NCBI RefSeq assembly: GCF_002836515.1
Contig: NZ_PJBC01000011.1
Span: 1-64,000 of the forward strand
Direction: 5' to 3'
Source of the DNA: Pseudomonas sp. Choline-02u-1
GTDB taxonomy: Bacteria; Pseudomonadota; Gammaproteobacteria; Pseudomonadales; Pseudomonadaceae
DNA length: 64,000 nucleotides
The notes under the pieces are model-generated. The model saw nothing but the letters and a program-made list of their open reading frames with translations, had not been told where the DNA came from and searched no databases. The translations under genes and the position numbers were made by a program. Positions 25,848-35,506 of the stretch are shown here, in pieces; within the stretch, counting starts at the first letter, position 1, and each line of letters starts with the position of its first letter.

Positions 25848-28157
25848 ATGGCACGTCAATACGCACAATTACCGGTCAGTTCACCACGTCTGCTCGCCTC
25901 GGCAATCGGTGTCGCGATCACCGCCGGCTCCGCTGGGCAGATGGTTTTCGCGGCGGAAAAAACCGACAGCAAAGCGTCCGGCAATGCCATCTCCCTGGAC
26001 GCCACCGCCATCACGGGCGAAGCCCAGGACTCGGCCTCCTATCAGGTCGAAAAAGCCTCCTCGCCCAAGTACACCGCGCCGCTGGTCGACACGCCGCGCT
26101 CGGTTACCGTCATCCCGCAACAAGTGCTCAAGGATACCGGCGCGCTGAACATGCAGGACGCCTTGCGCACCGTGCCGGGCATCACTTTCGGTGCTGGTGA
26201 AGGCGGCAACCCCCAAGGCGATCGACCGTTCATTCGCGGCTTCGACGCCCAGGGCGACACCTACCTGGACGGCGTGCGCGACACCGGTTCGCAGAGCCGC
26301 GAAATCTTCGCCGTTGAAAACATCGAAGTCAGCAAAGGCCCGAACTCGGCGATTGGCGGTCGCGGCGCCGCCGGCGGCAGCATCAATCTGGTCAGCAAGA
26401 AAGCTCATCTGGGCGACTCGTTTGACGGTGGTTTCACCTACGGCTCCGACCAGACCCAGCGCTACACCCTCGACGGTAACTACCAGTTCAGCGACAGCGC
26501 GGCCGGCCGTCTCAACCTGATGAGCCACGAGAGCAACGTTGCCGGGCGCGACAAGGTCGATTACGACCGTTGGGGCATCGCCCCGTCCTTGGCGTTTGGC
26601 TTGGGCACCGATACCCGCGTCAACCTCGACTACTACCATCTGGAAAGCAACGACACACCGGACTCGGGCATCCCGTACAGCCTGTCGAACCCGCGCACCA
26701 AGTCCAATCCGGACAAGCCGTACGCCGGTGGCGATGACAGCAACTTCTACGGTCTGGACCGCGACTTCCGCAAGGGCCGCACCGACACCGCGACCTTCGC
26801 CATCGAGCACGACCTCAACGACGCGCTGACCCTCAAGAACACCCTGCGTCACGGCAGCAGCATGCAGGATTACATTCTCACCCAGCCGGACGACAGCAAG
26901 GGCAACGTCAACAACGGCACCGTCTGGCGTCGCGCCAACACGCGGGTCAGCAACACCGAAACCACCACCAACCAGACCGACCTGTTCGGCACCTTCTACG
27001 TGGCCGGTTTCAAGAACAGCTTCTCCACCGGGGTCGAATACACCCGCGAGCAGAGCGAAAAATCTTCGTACAACGTCAACACCGACACCACGCCGCGCAC
27101 CACCAACGTGCCTTCGAGCAGCAACTGCACGCCGGCCATGCTCGGGGCTCCGAGCAATTACAACTGCACCTCGCTGTCGAACCCGAATCCGAACGATCCG
27201 TGGAACGGCGCAATCTCGCGCAACTACGCCGGCACTGACACCCAGGCCGACACCTACGCGCTGTACGTGTTCGACACGCTGGAGTTGTCCGAGCAATGGC
27301 TGGTGAACATGGGCCTGCGTTACGACCATTTCGACACCGACTACAAAACCTACAACGCCGCTGGCACCACGACTTCCAAGGGCGATGACACCAGCGAGTT
27401 CGTCACCGGCCAGTTCGGCGTGGTCTACAAGCCAGCGGAAAACGGCAGCATCTACGCCTCTTATGCAACCTCGGCGACACCGCCGGGCAACACCTTGGGC
27501 GAAGGTCAGGAAGGCAACCCGCTGGGCGGCACGCCGGATCGCAGCGGCAACCTGCTGAGCAGCGACATGGAGCCGGAAACCACCAAGAACTACGAAATCG
27601 GCACCAAGTGGGATCTGCTCAATGATCGCCTGTCGCTGACCGCCGACATCTTTCGCACCGAGAAGGAAAACGCGCGCGTGCAGGTCGACACCAGCTCCTA
27701 CGAGAACGCCGGCAAGACCCGCGTGCAAGGCTTCGAACTGTCGGCCAGCGGCAAGATCACCGACAAGTGGCAGGTGTTCGCCGGTTACGCCTTCATGGAC
27801 AGCGAACAGGTTGACGGTGGCCCGCTGGGTCGCGCCAACGACGGCAACGACTTGCCGAACACACCGAAAAACAGCGCCAGCCTGTGGACCACGTATCAGG
27901 TCACGCCGAAGCTGACGATCGGTGGTGGCGCGTTCTACGTCGACGACGTCTACGGCAGTGTCGCCAACACCACGATGGTCGATTCCTATGTACGTTACGA
28001 CGCGATGGCGGCCTACAAGCTGACCAGGAATGTGGATCTGCAACTCAACGTGCAGAACCTGACCGACGAAACCTATTACGACAAAGCTTTCTCGACCCAC
28101 TTCGCCAATCAGGCGGCGGGCCGGACGGCGCTGTTGAGCACCAATTTCCACTTCTGA
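25848..28157 (+). CDS. piuA: TonB-dependent catecholate siderophore receptor PiuA
   Basis: Outer-membrane receptor, 769 aa. Signal peptide is long (about 1-35, ending MVFAAEK). The plug domain has [18 protein letters not shown] and the [16 protein letters not shown] region, and the beta-barrel ends in the outer-membrane signature [10 protein letters not shown] with terminal Phe. It is homologous to E. coli Fiu and P. aeruginosa PiuA (PA4514), which takes up iron-catechol complexes and siderophore-linked beta-lactams. Start at 25848 has ggggagggg upstream; the upstream in-frame ATG at 25785 lies in the promoter. Divergent from piuC; likely Fur-repressed. Confidence 0.94.
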   Translation: MARQYAQLPVSSPRLLASAIGVAITAGSAGQMVFAAEKTDSKASGNAISLDATAITGEAQDSASYQVEKASSPKYTAPLVDTPRSVTVIPQQVLKDTGALNMQDALRTVPGITFGAGEGGNPQGDRPFIRGFDAQGDTYLDGVRDTGSQSREIFAVENIEVSKGPNSAIGGRGAAGGSINLVSKKAHLGDSFDGGFTYGSDQTQRYTLDGNYQFSDSAAGRLNLMSHESNVAGRDKVDYDRWGIAPSLAFGLGTDTRVNLDYYHLESNDTPDSGIPYSLSNPRTKSNPDKPYAGGDDSNFYGLDRDFRKGRTDTATFAIEHDLNDALTLKNTLRHGSSMQDYILTQPDDSKGNVNNGTVWRRANTRVSNTETTTNQTDLFGTFYVAGFKNSFSTGVEYTREQSEKSSYNVNTDTTPRTTNVPSSSNCTPAMLGAPSNYNCTSLSNPNPNDPWNGAISRNYAGTDTQADTYALYVFDTLELSEQWLVNMGLRYDHFDTDYKTYNAAGTTTSKGDDTSEFVTGQFGVVYKPAENGSIYASYATSATPPGNTLGEGQEGNPLGGTPDRSGNLLSSDMEPETTKNYEIGTKWDLLNDRLSLTADIFRTEKENARVQVDTSSYENAGKTRVQGFELSASGKITDKWQVFAGYAFMDSEQVDGGPLGRANDGNDLPNTPKNSASLWTTYQVTPKLTIGGGAFYVDDVYGSVANTTMVDSYVRYDAMAAYKLTRNVDLQLNVQNLTDETYYDKAFSTHFANQAAGRTALLSTNFHF

Positions 28158-28159
28158 CC

Positions 28160-28249
28160 CTGTAGGAGCTGCGGCACGCTGCGATCTTTTGATCTTGCTT
28201 TTGATTCTGCAAAAAAATCAAAAGATCGCAGCCTTCGGCAGCTCCTACA
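28160..28249. repeat. REP-like inverted repeat, family A
   Basis: The arms ctgtaggagctgcggcacgc and gccttcggcagctcctaca flank gctgcgatcttttgat and atcaaaagatcgcagc (ends slightly divergent). It starts 3 bases after the piuA stop. Confidence 0.85.
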
Positions 28250-28260
28250 AAGAACAATCC

Positions 28261-28290
28261 GCCCCGTTCATTCAATTGAACGGGGCTTTT
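28261..28290 (+). terminator. piuA terminator
   Basis: The stem gccccgttca/tgaacggggc is followed by tttt. It comes after the REP element. Confidence 0.8.
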
Positions 28291-28372
28291 GTGTGTTACG
28301 CAAAACGCTTCTTGATAACCCACGGCATAATGCGCGCCGTGATGACAAATTTCCGAACGGACGGCGAGTGAC

Positions 28373-30901
28373 GTGTTGAAGAAAACCCTGTTCCAGTTGC
28401 ACTGGTTTTTTGGCATCACCGCAGGGCTGGTGCTGGCTCTGATGGGCATCACCGGCGCGGCCTATTCGTTTCAGGACGAAATCCTGCGCGCGCTGAATCC
28501 GTCCGTGTTGCAGGTGGAAAAACAGGTTGCCGGGGTGTTGCCACCAGTGGAACTGGTGGAGCGCATCGAAGCCGCGTCCGGCAAGAAAGTCGCGATGCTC
28601 TGGGTCGAGACCGACAGCGGTCACGCCGCACGGGTGTTCTTCACCCCGCCCAAGGGCGAACGGCGAGGCGAGATGCGCTACTTCGATCCGTACACCGCGG
28701 AGTTCAAGGGCAACGCCACCGGCCAGGACTTCTTCGGCCTGATGCTGCAACTGCACCGCTTCCTCGCCATGGGCGACACCGGGCGCAACATCACCGGCGC
28801 CTGCACTTTGATGCTGTTGTTCTTCTGTCTCTCCGGCCTTTATCTGCGCTGGCCACGCCAGTGGAACAGCTGGCGCGTGTGGCTGACCCTGGACTGGAAA
28901 AAGAAAGGGCGCGCCTTCAATTGGGATTTGCACTCGGTGGCCGGCACCTGGTGCCTGTTGGTCTATCTGCTGTTGGCATTGACCGGGTTGTCGTGGTCGT
29001 ACGAGTGGTACAACAAGGGCCTGACCCGGCTGCTTTCCGACGCGCCGCAAAACGAACGCGTACGCGGTGGTCGCGGCCCGGCGCCGGAAGGTCCGGCACC
29101 GATCGCCGACTACGCTGCGATGTGGAGCAGCATCTACAGCACCGCCGGCCCGGGTCTGGCCGCGTACAACATCCGCATGCCAGCGGTGGCCGGCCAACCG
29201 GCGACCGTGTTCTACCTGCTCGACAGCTCACCCCATGACCGCGCGCTGAACCAGATCACCCTCGATCCAGCCACCGGCGTAGTCAAACGCGTCGACCGCT
29301 ATGCCGACAAAAGCTTCAAGGCACAACTGCTGACCAGCATTTATGCGCTGCACGTCGGCAGCTACTTCGGCCTCGTCGGGCGCATCATCGTGACGATTGC
29401 CGCGGTGTGCATGCCGCTGTTTTTTATCACCGGCTGGCTGCTGTACCTCGATCGGCGGCGCAAGAAAAAGCAGATAAAGGATGCCCGCCAAGGCCTCGTG
29501 CAACCGTCAGCCGATGCTTCGGCATGGCTGGTCGGCTTCGCCAGCCAGAGCGGTTTCGCCGAACAATTGGCGTGGCAGACCGCCGGACAATTGCAGGCCG
29601 CCGGGCTGCCAGTCAACGTGCAGCCGCTGGCCAATCTCAGCGAACAGGATCTGCGTGAGTCGAACAACGCATTGTTCGTAGTCAGCACCTTCGGCGACGG
29701 CGAAGCGCCCGACAGCGCCCGAGGTTTCGAACGCAAAGTGCTGGCCAAGGCCTCGACACTCGACAGCCTCAACTACGCCGTGCTCGGCCTCGGCGATCGG
29801 CAGTACGCGCACTTCTGCGGCTTCGCCAAGCGCCTGCATCAATGGCTCGGCGAACACGGCGGCAAAACGCTGTTCGCCCCGGTGGAAGTCGACAGCGGCG
29901 ATCCCTACGCGCTGCGTCACTGGCAAACCCAACTCGGCCAGCTCACCGGACAGGCGCCGAGCGAAACCTGGCAAGCACCCAGCTACGACAACTGGACGCT
30001 GGTCCGTCGCGAACTGATGAACCCCGACAGCAGCGGCGCGCCGGTTTACCTGCTCGGCCTCAAAGCCCCGGACACCCGCAGCTGGCTGGCCGGTGATCTG
30101 GTCGAAGTGCTGCCGCGCAACTGCCCGTGGGCCATCGAACATTTCCTCGACGGCCTCGGCATTCGTGGCGAAACTCAAGTAAAGGTCAACGGCATCGACG
30201 AGCCGCTGGAAGTCGCCCTCGCCTCACGCCAGCTGCCCGAACACCGCGCGCATCTGGTCGGCCTGCATGCGCAATCGCTGGTCGACGCCATGGTGCCACT
30301 GGCGATGCGCGAATACTCGATCGCCTCGATTGCCGCTGACGGCGTGCTGGAACTGATCGTGCGCCAGGAACAGCACAACGACGGCAGCCTCGGCATCGGC
30401 TCCGGCTGGCTCACCGAGCATGCGCCAGTGGGTGGCAGCATCGGCCTGCGGGTACGGCGCAACAGCGCTTTCCATCTGCCAAACGAGCCGGTGCCGATGA
30501 TCCTGCTGGGCAACGGCACCGGCCTCGCCGGCCTGCGCAGTTTGCTCAAGGCACGCATTGCCGATGGTCAGCAACGGCAGTGGCTGCTGTTCGGCGAGCG
30601 CAATCGCGAGCACGACTTCCTCTGCCGCGCCGAGCTGGAGGAATGGCTGGTCAACGGTGATCTGGCGCGATTGGATCTGGCCTTCTCGCGGGATCAGGCA
30701 GAGAAGATTTATGTGCAGGATCGCCTGCGGGATTCGGCCGATGAGCTGAAGCGATGGCTGGCTGATGGCGCCGTCATCTATATCTGCGGCAGCCTTCAAG
30801 GCATGGCCTCAGGCGTGGATCAGGCCCTCAACGATATCCTCGGCAGCGACGAAGTCGAACGTCTGATCGAACAGGGCCGCTATCGCCGGGACGTTTACTG
30901 A
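28373..30901 (+). CDS. PepSY membrane - flavodoxin - ferredoxin reductase fusion, probable ferric-siderophore reductase
   Basis: 842-aa inner-membrane protein. Residues 1-360 form a PepSY-TM module with four membrane helices ([72 protein letters not shown]) and conserved histidines. Residues about 380-520 are a flavodoxin domain ([46 protein letters not shown]), followed by a sulfite-reductase-type FAD/NADPH domain ([39 protein letters not shown]). It would move electrons from NADPH to the periplasmic side, consistent with iron release from ferric siderophores. Start is GTG at 28373 with a weak ribosome-binding site. It is 215 bases after piuA, as recalled for PA4513/PA4514. Confidence 0.88.
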   Translation: MLKKTLFQLHWFFGITAGLVLALMGITGAAYSFQDEILRALNPSVLQVEKQVAGVLPPVELVERIEAASGKKVAMLWVETDSGHAARVFFTPPKGERRGEMRYFDPYTAEFKGNATGQDFFGLMLQLHRFLAMGDTGRNITGACTLMLLFFCLSGLYLRWPRQWNSWRVWLTLDWKKKGRAFNWDLHSVAGTWCLLVYLLLALTGLSWSYEWYNKGLTRLLSDAPQNERVRGGRGPAPEGPAPIADYAAMWSSIYSTAGPGLAAYNIRMPAVAGQPATVFYLLDSSPHDRALNQITLDPATGVVKRVDRYADKSFKAQLLTSIYALHVGSYFGLVGRIIVTIAAVCMPLFFITGWLLYLDRRRKKKQIKDARQGLVQPSADASAWLVGFASQSGFAEQLAWQTAGQLQAAGLPVNVQPLANLSEQDLRESNNALFVVSTFGDGEAPDSARGFERKVLAKASTLDSLNYAVLGLGDRQYAHFCGFAKRLHQWLGEHGGKTLFAPVEVDSGDPYALRHWQTQLGQLTGQAPSETWQAPSYDNWTLVRRELMNPDSSGAPVYLLGLKAPDTRSWLAGDLVEVLPRNCPWAIEHFLDGLGIRGETQVKVNGIDEPLEVALASRQLPEHRAHLVGLHAQSLVDAMVPLAMREYSIASIAADGVLELIVRQEQHNDGSLGIGSGWLTEHAPVGGSIGLRVRRNSAFHLPNEPVPMILLGNGTGLAGLRSLLKARIADGQQRQWLLFGERNREHDFLCRAELEEWLVNGDLARLDLAFSRDQAEKIYVQDRLRDSADELKRWLADGAVIYICGSLQGMASGVDQALNDILGSDEVERLIEQGRYRRDVY

Positions 30902-30915
30902 CCCACCTCATGCCT

Positions 30916-31010
30916 CCTGTGGGAGCGGGCTCGCTCGCGAAGGCGTGGTGTCAGCACATATTTACTTGTCTGACCCACCGCCTTCGCGAGCAAGCCCGCT
31001 CCCACAAGGG
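30916..31010. repeat. REP-like inverted repeat, family B
   Basis: The arms cctgtgggagcgggctcgct and agcaagcccgctcccacaa flank cgcgaaggcg and cgccttcgcg. It lies between convergent genes. Confidence 0.88.
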
Positions 31011-31028
31011 GTTGCACTGCCGGTGAAG

Positions 31029-32570
31029 TCAGACCGGTTGTAGTTTCTGTTCGAAAACCGCTATGCCATCCAGATCCCGCAACACCACGCTCATCTCGCC
31101 GCTCTGCCCTTCGATATTCACCTCGCCAAAAAACTGAAAACCGGCAAACGGCGAGGTGTTCTGCGCCGGCGGTGCCTTCTCGAAAACCACTTCTGGCCCA
31201 AACGTCTTGTCCAGCGGATTCGGCCCGAAACTGCCGGCGTTCAACGGCCCGGCGACGAATTCCCAGAACGGTTCGAAATCCTGAAACGCCGCGCGATCCG
31301 GGTGGTAGTGATGCGCCGCGCAGTAATGCACGTCCGCCGTCAGAAATACGAAATTACGCACCTGCTGAGCGCGCAGAAAGCCGAGCAATTCGGCGATTTC
31401 CAGTTCGCGTCCCTGCGCCGGTCCGGGGTCGCCGTTAGCCACCGCTTCCCAACGCGCTACGCCCGGACTGACTTCGCCATCCGGAACGCCAAGGCCGATG
31501 GGCATGTCGGCGGCGATGACTTTCCACTGTGCCTTCGACGCCTTCAACTCAGCCTTGAGCCAGTCCAGTTGCTCGCGCCCGAGAAACGGTTTTGCCGCGC
31601 CAAGGTTGTCGTCATTGGCCTCGCGATAACTGCGCATATCCAGCACAAATACATCGAGCATCGGCCCGTAACTGAGCTTGCGATAAATGCGCCCGCCGCC
31701 GTCCGCCGCTTGCAAACGCATCGGCGCATATTCCAGCCACGCCTGCCGCGCGCGACCGACCAGCTTGTGGATATCTTTCTCCTGATAGCGCTCATCCAGC
31801 TGCTTGCCCGGCGACCAGTTGTTGACCACTTCGTGATCGTCCCACTGCCAGATTTGCGGCACTTCGGCGTTGAAGCGCCGGATGTTTTCGTCCATCAGGT
31901 TGTAGCGGTAGTTGCCGCGATAATCGTCGAGGGTCTGCGCGACTTTGCTCTTGGCTTGCGTGGTGAGGTTGCGCCAGATGCGCCCGCTTTCGGTGGTCAG
32001 TTGCGCGGGCACCGGGCCGTCGGCGTAGATGGTGTCGCCGCTGTGGATAAAGAAGTCGGGCAGGCGCAGGCGCATGGCTTCGTAGATGCGCATGCCGCCG
32101 ATATCCGGGTTGATGCCGAAGCCCTGGCCGACGGTGTCACCGCTCCAGACAAAACGGATGTCCCGCCTGGCCGTCGGCACGCTGCGCAGGTGACCGAACC
32201 ACGGCTCGCTGGCGACGCCGCTCTGGGCATCTTCGAAGTGCACACGATAGAAAATCGCCTGGTTCGCCGGCAGGCCGGTGAGTTCGACGCGAGCGGTGAA
32301 ATCGCTGCGCGCATCGGCCAGTGGCGAGACGAATTTGCGCGGGTTGCCGAACAGGCTGCCAGTGTCCCACTCGACCACCATGCGCGCCGGGCGATCGCTG
32401 CGGCTCCAGATCATCGCGCGGTCGCCGAGCAGGTCGCCGGACTGCACGCCGTCGGTGAGCTGCGGACGATCCTTGACCGAAGCAATCACCGCCGGCGCCA
32501 GCCCTGGCAACAAGAGTCCGGCACCGACCGCTTGCATGACGCGACGCCGGCCGAGGTTGAAATCGCTCAT
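31029..32570 (-). CDS. phoD: PhoD-family alkaline phosphatase/phosphodiesterase
   Basis: 513-aa exported metallophosphatase. The N-terminus has a twin-arginine signal (LGRRRVMQAVGAGLLLPGLA), so it should be folded and exported by Tat. The PhoD core has WSGDTVGQGFGINPD, HSGDTIYADGP, QIWQWDDHEVVNNWSPGKQ, LTADVHYCAAHHYHPD, which carry the Asp/His/Asn metal ligands of the Ca/Fe-dependent family. It would release phosphate from organic monoesters or diesters in the periplasm. It stands alone and may be a Pho-regulon member, but no clear Pho box was identified. Confidence 0.9.
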   Translation of the reverse strand: MSDFNLGRRRVMQAVGAGLLLPGLAPAVIASVKDRPQLTDGVQSGDLLGDRAMIWSRSDRPARMVVEWDTGSLFGNPRKFVSPLADARSDFTARVELTGLPANQAIFYRVHFEDAQSGVASEPWFGHLRSVPTARRDIRFVWSGDTVGQGFGINPDIGGMRIYEAMRLRLPDFFIHSGDTIYADGPVPAQLTTESGRIWRNLTTQAKSKVAQTLDDYRGNYRYNLMDENIRRFNAEVPQIWQWDDHEVVNNWSPGKQLDERYQEKDIHKLVGRARQAWLEYAPMRLQAADGGGRIYRKLSYGPMLDVFVLDMRSYREANDDNLGAAKPFLGREQLDWLKAELKASKAQWKVIAADMPIGLGVPDGEVSPGVARWEAVANGDPGPAQGRELEIAELLGFLRAQQVRNFVFLTADVHYCAAHHYHPDRAAFQDFEPFWEFVAGPLNAGSFGPNPLDKTFGPEVVFEKAPPAQNTSPFAGFQFFGEVNIEGQSGEMSVVLRDLDGIAVFEQKLQPV

Positions 32571-32710
32571 GGTGTTCCCCCTGCAAAAGGGAAAACTTAA
32601 GCATGCCTATATGAACTCGCCATGACACCCGACACCCCGTAGTTCCAATGTGGCAGCGGGCTCGCTTGCTCCCACCACTGATCGCGGTCCGTCTGAGGAA
32701 ATGCGATTGA

Positions 32711-32804
32711 ATGTGGGCGCGGGCTTGCTCGCAAAGGCGTCGTGTCAGGCGATACTTTTTTATCTGACACTCCGCTTTTCGCGAGCAAGCCCGCTCCCAC
32801 AGGG
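32711..32804. repeat. REP-like inverted repeat, family B, with a nearby half-site
   Basis: The arms tgtgggcgcgggcttgctcg and cgagcaagcccgctcccaca flank the unit. A degenerate half-site tggcagcgggctcgcttgct lies just before it at about 32650. It lies between phoD and the fru operon end. Confidence 0.85.
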
Positions 32805-32819
32805 ATTGGGTGTCGTCGG

Positions 32820-34553
32820 TCAGGCCTTGGCGGGCTCCAGCGCCAATTCCACAGCCTCAGGCCGTTTCAGCAGCGCATACACCACCGCCGTCACCAGACT
32901 CCCCGCCACAATCGCCAGCAGATACAGCAGCGCATGGTTGATCGCATTCGGGATCGCCAGCACAAACAAGCCACCGTGCGGCGCCATCAGCTTGCAGCCG
33001 AAGTACATCGACAAGGCGCCGGTCAGCGCGCCACCGGCGATGCTCGCCGGGATCACCCGCAGCGGGTCTTTCGCGGCAAACGGAATGGCCCCTTCAGAGA
33101 TAAAGCACAGGCCCAGCACGAAAGCCGCTTTGCCGGCTTCGCGTTCAGTCTGGGCAAACTTGCGCCGCGCAATGAACGTCGCAATGCCCAGGCCAATCGG
33201 CGGCACCATGCCGGCGGCCATGGTCGCGGCCATCGGTGCGTAACTCTGCGAGGCCAGCAGCCCCACCGAAAACGCATAGGCAGCCTTGTTGATCGGCCCA
33301 CCGAGGTCGACGCACATCATGCCGCCGAGCAACACACCCAGCAGAATTGCGTTGGTGGTGCCCATGCTGTCGAGGAACTGCGTAAGCGCCGCGAGCATGC
33401 CGGCGACCGGTTTGCCGACCACGTAAATCATCACCAGACCGGTGACCAGACTGGCCAGCAACGGGATGATCAGAATCGGCTTCAGCGCTTCCAGGCTCTG
33501 CGGCAATTTCACATAGCGGGCGATGGCTTTGGCGGCGTAACCGGCGATGAAACCGGCAATGATCCCACCGATGAATCCGGCGCCCAGAGTGCCTGCGAGC
33601 AAGCCGCCGATCATCCCCGGCGCAAGGCCCGGGCGGTCGGCAATCGAGTAGGCGATGTAACCGGCGAGCAGCGGCACCATCAGCTTGAACGCGGTTTCGC
33701 CGCCGATCTGCATCAGCGCCGCCGCCAGCGTGCCTTCTTCCTTGTACGCGGTGATGCCGAACACGAAGGACAGCGCAATCAGCAAACCACCCGCCACCAC
33801 CATCGGCAGCATGTACGAAACGCCAGTCAGCAAGTGTTTGTAGACGCCGATTTTCTCCGACTTGGCGGGGGCCTTGCCGTCGCTTGCCGCACTTTCCACT
33901 GCGCCTTCGGCCAGGGCTTTTTTCAGAGTCGCTTCGGATTGCTTAAGCGCAACGCCAGTGCCGCAGCGATAGATCTTCTTGCCGGCGAAACGCTCGGTGG
34001 CGACGTCGATATCCGCCGCCAGCAGCACCACGTCTGCCTCGGCGATGGCCGTGGCGCTGAGCGGGGTTTTCGCGCCGACCGAGCCTTGAGTTTCGACCTG
34101 CAATTCATAGCCCAGGCGCTTGGCAGTCTGCTGCAACGCTTCGGCGGCCATGAAGGTGTGGGCGACGCCGGTCGGGCAGGCAGTGATAGCAACAATGCGC
34201 GGCGTACGTGGCGCGTCAGCAGCCGGCTCGACTGCGCTGGCCACGTAGATTTCGGCCTCTTCAGCGCCGCGACGCAGCACCGTTTCGACATCCTGCAATG
34301 CCTGCGCCGGGGCGATCTGAAAAACCCGCTTACCGACAAAACGATGCATGTCGACCGGGCCGGTAGTCACCAGCAGAATCCACTCCGCCGCTTCAATGGT
34401 TGCCGCCGACAACTCGCGTTCCGGGTGCGCCGGATCGACCACCTCCACGCTGGTGCTCCAGCCCTGACGCTGCGCCGCGGCATCAAGCAGACGCGCGCAC
34501 AAGACGCTGGTGACCATGCCGTTCGGGCAAGCCGTAACAATGGCTAACTTCAT
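32820..34553 (-). CDS. fruA: fructose PTS enzyme IIB'BC
   Basis: 577-aa membrane permease that imports fructose as fructose-1-phosphate. Domains in order: IIB' (VTACPNGMVTSVLCARLL, about 6-90), IIB (ITACPTGVAHTFMAAEAL with the phospho-Cys near residue 125), and IIC from about 235 with eight or more membrane helices (HLLTGVSYMLPMVVAGGLLI first). It receives phosphate from FruB. Last gene of fruBKA, 11 bases after fruK. Confidence 0.95.
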   Translation of the reverse strand: MKLAIVTACPNGMVTSVLCARLLDAAAQRQGWSTSVEVVDPAHPERELSAATIEAAEWILLVTTGPVDMHRFVGKRVFQIAPAQALQDVETVLRRGAEEAEIYVASAVEPAADAPRTPRIVAITACPTGVAHTFMAAEALQQTAKRLGYELQVETQGSVGAKTPLSATAIAEADVVLLAADIDVATERFAGKKIYRCGTGVALKQSEATLKKALAEGAVESAASDGKAPAKSEKIGVYKHLLTGVSYMLPMVVAGGLLIALSFVFGITAYKEEGTLAAALMQIGGETAFKLMVPLLAGYIAYSIADRPGLAPGMIGGLLAGTLGAGFIGGIIAGFIAGYAAKAIARYVKLPQSLEALKPILIIPLLASLVTGLVMIYVVGKPVAGMLAALTQFLDSMGTTNAILLGVLLGGMMCVDLGGPINKAAYAFSVGLLASQSYAPMAATMAAGMVPPIGLGIATFIARRKFAQTEREAGKAAFVLGLCFISEGAIPFAAKDPLRVIPASIAGGALTGALSMYFGCKLMAPHGGLFVLAIPNAINHALLYLLAIVAGSLVTAVVYALLKRPEAVELALEPAKA

Positions 34554-34564
34554 GACAAACCCTC

Positions 34565-35506
34565 TTATTGTTCTGTCAGGGGGCGCACGCGCACGCCCTG
34601 TTCGAGCTGCGCCAGTTGCGCGGCGTCGTTGATGCCGAAACCGATCTGGGTCACCGCCATCGCCGCAATCGCGGTGGCGGTGCGCAGGGTTTGCTCGGGC
34701 GTATCGGCGCTGAGCAGACCGTGGAGCATGCCGGCCAGCAACGAGTCACCGGCACCGACCGTACTGGCGACGCTGACCTTAGGCGGCGTGGCGTGCAGGG
34801 CCGAGCCGACACTGAACCAGTTCACGCCGTCGGCACCGTGGGAAATCACCACATGCTCGATGCCTTTCCCGTGCAGGCGTGCAGCCGCTTGCGCCTCGGC
34901 AATCGACGAAACCACTTCACAGCCGAGCGCATGGGCCAGTTCTTCGGTGTTCGGTTTGATCAGCCAAGGCCCGGCCTGCAATGCCGCACGCAACGCTTCG
35001 CCGCTGGAGTCGAGGGCGACTTTCAGGCCGAGCGCATTGAGTTTTTCGATCAGCTCACGCAGCCACTGCGCAGTGACGCCGCGCGGCAGACTGCCAGCGA
35101 CCACCACCGCATCGTGCTCCGGTGCGATTTGCAGCAGACGGTCGAGCAACGCTTGCTGCGCCGTTGCATCGACCACCGGACCGGGGCCGTTGATATCGGT
35201 GATGCGCCCGTCCTGTTCGGCGACCTTGATATTGCTGCGCGTCTCGCCCGGCACGCGGATGAACGCGTCGACGAAGCCGCGCTTGGCGAACAGGGTTTCG
35301 AACGCTTGCAGATTGTCTTCGCCGAGAAAGCCGCTGACGGTGACCTGATGGCCAAGATCCGCCAGCACCTGAGCGACGTTGACGCCTTTGCCCGCAGCGT
35401 GGGTATGCATCTCATCGCTGCGATTGACCTGACCGGCTTCCAGCTGCGGCAACTCGACGGTGAGGTCGAGCGCCGGGTTGAGGGTCAGGGTGAGAATTTT
35501 GGCCAT
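34565..35506 (-). CDS. fruK: 1-phosphofructokinase
   Basis: 313-aa PfkB-family kinase, turning fructose-1-phosphate into fructose-1,6-bisphosphate. Motif 1 is AAGKGVNVAQVLADLG; motif 2 is VGAGDSLLAGMLHGLL with the catalytic Asp. The ATG overlaps the fruB stop by one base (TAATG), implying translational coupling. In Pseudomonas fructose-1-phosphate is the Cra effector, so FruK activity also sets operon induction. Confidence 0.95.
   Translation of the reverse strand: MAKILTLTLNPALDLTVELPQLEAGQVNRSDEMHTHAAGKGVNVAQVLADLGHQVTVSGFLGEDNLQAFETLFAKRGFVDAFIRVPGETRSNIKVAEQDGRITDINGPGPVVDATAQQALLDRLLQIAPEHDAVVVAGSLPRGVTAQWLRELIEKLNALGLKVALDSSGEALRAALQAGPWLIKPNTEELAHALGCEVVSSIAEAQAAARLHGKGIEHVVISHGADGVNWFSVGSALHATPPKVSVASTVGAGDSLLAGMLHGLLSADTPEQTLRTATAIAAMAVTQIGFGINDAAQLAQLEQGVRVRPLTEQ

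Noticed and set aside
25881..28151. 756-codon minus-strand ORF opposite piuA
   Set aside because: It is complementary to a clear TonB receptor and has no recognisable domain, despite its length.
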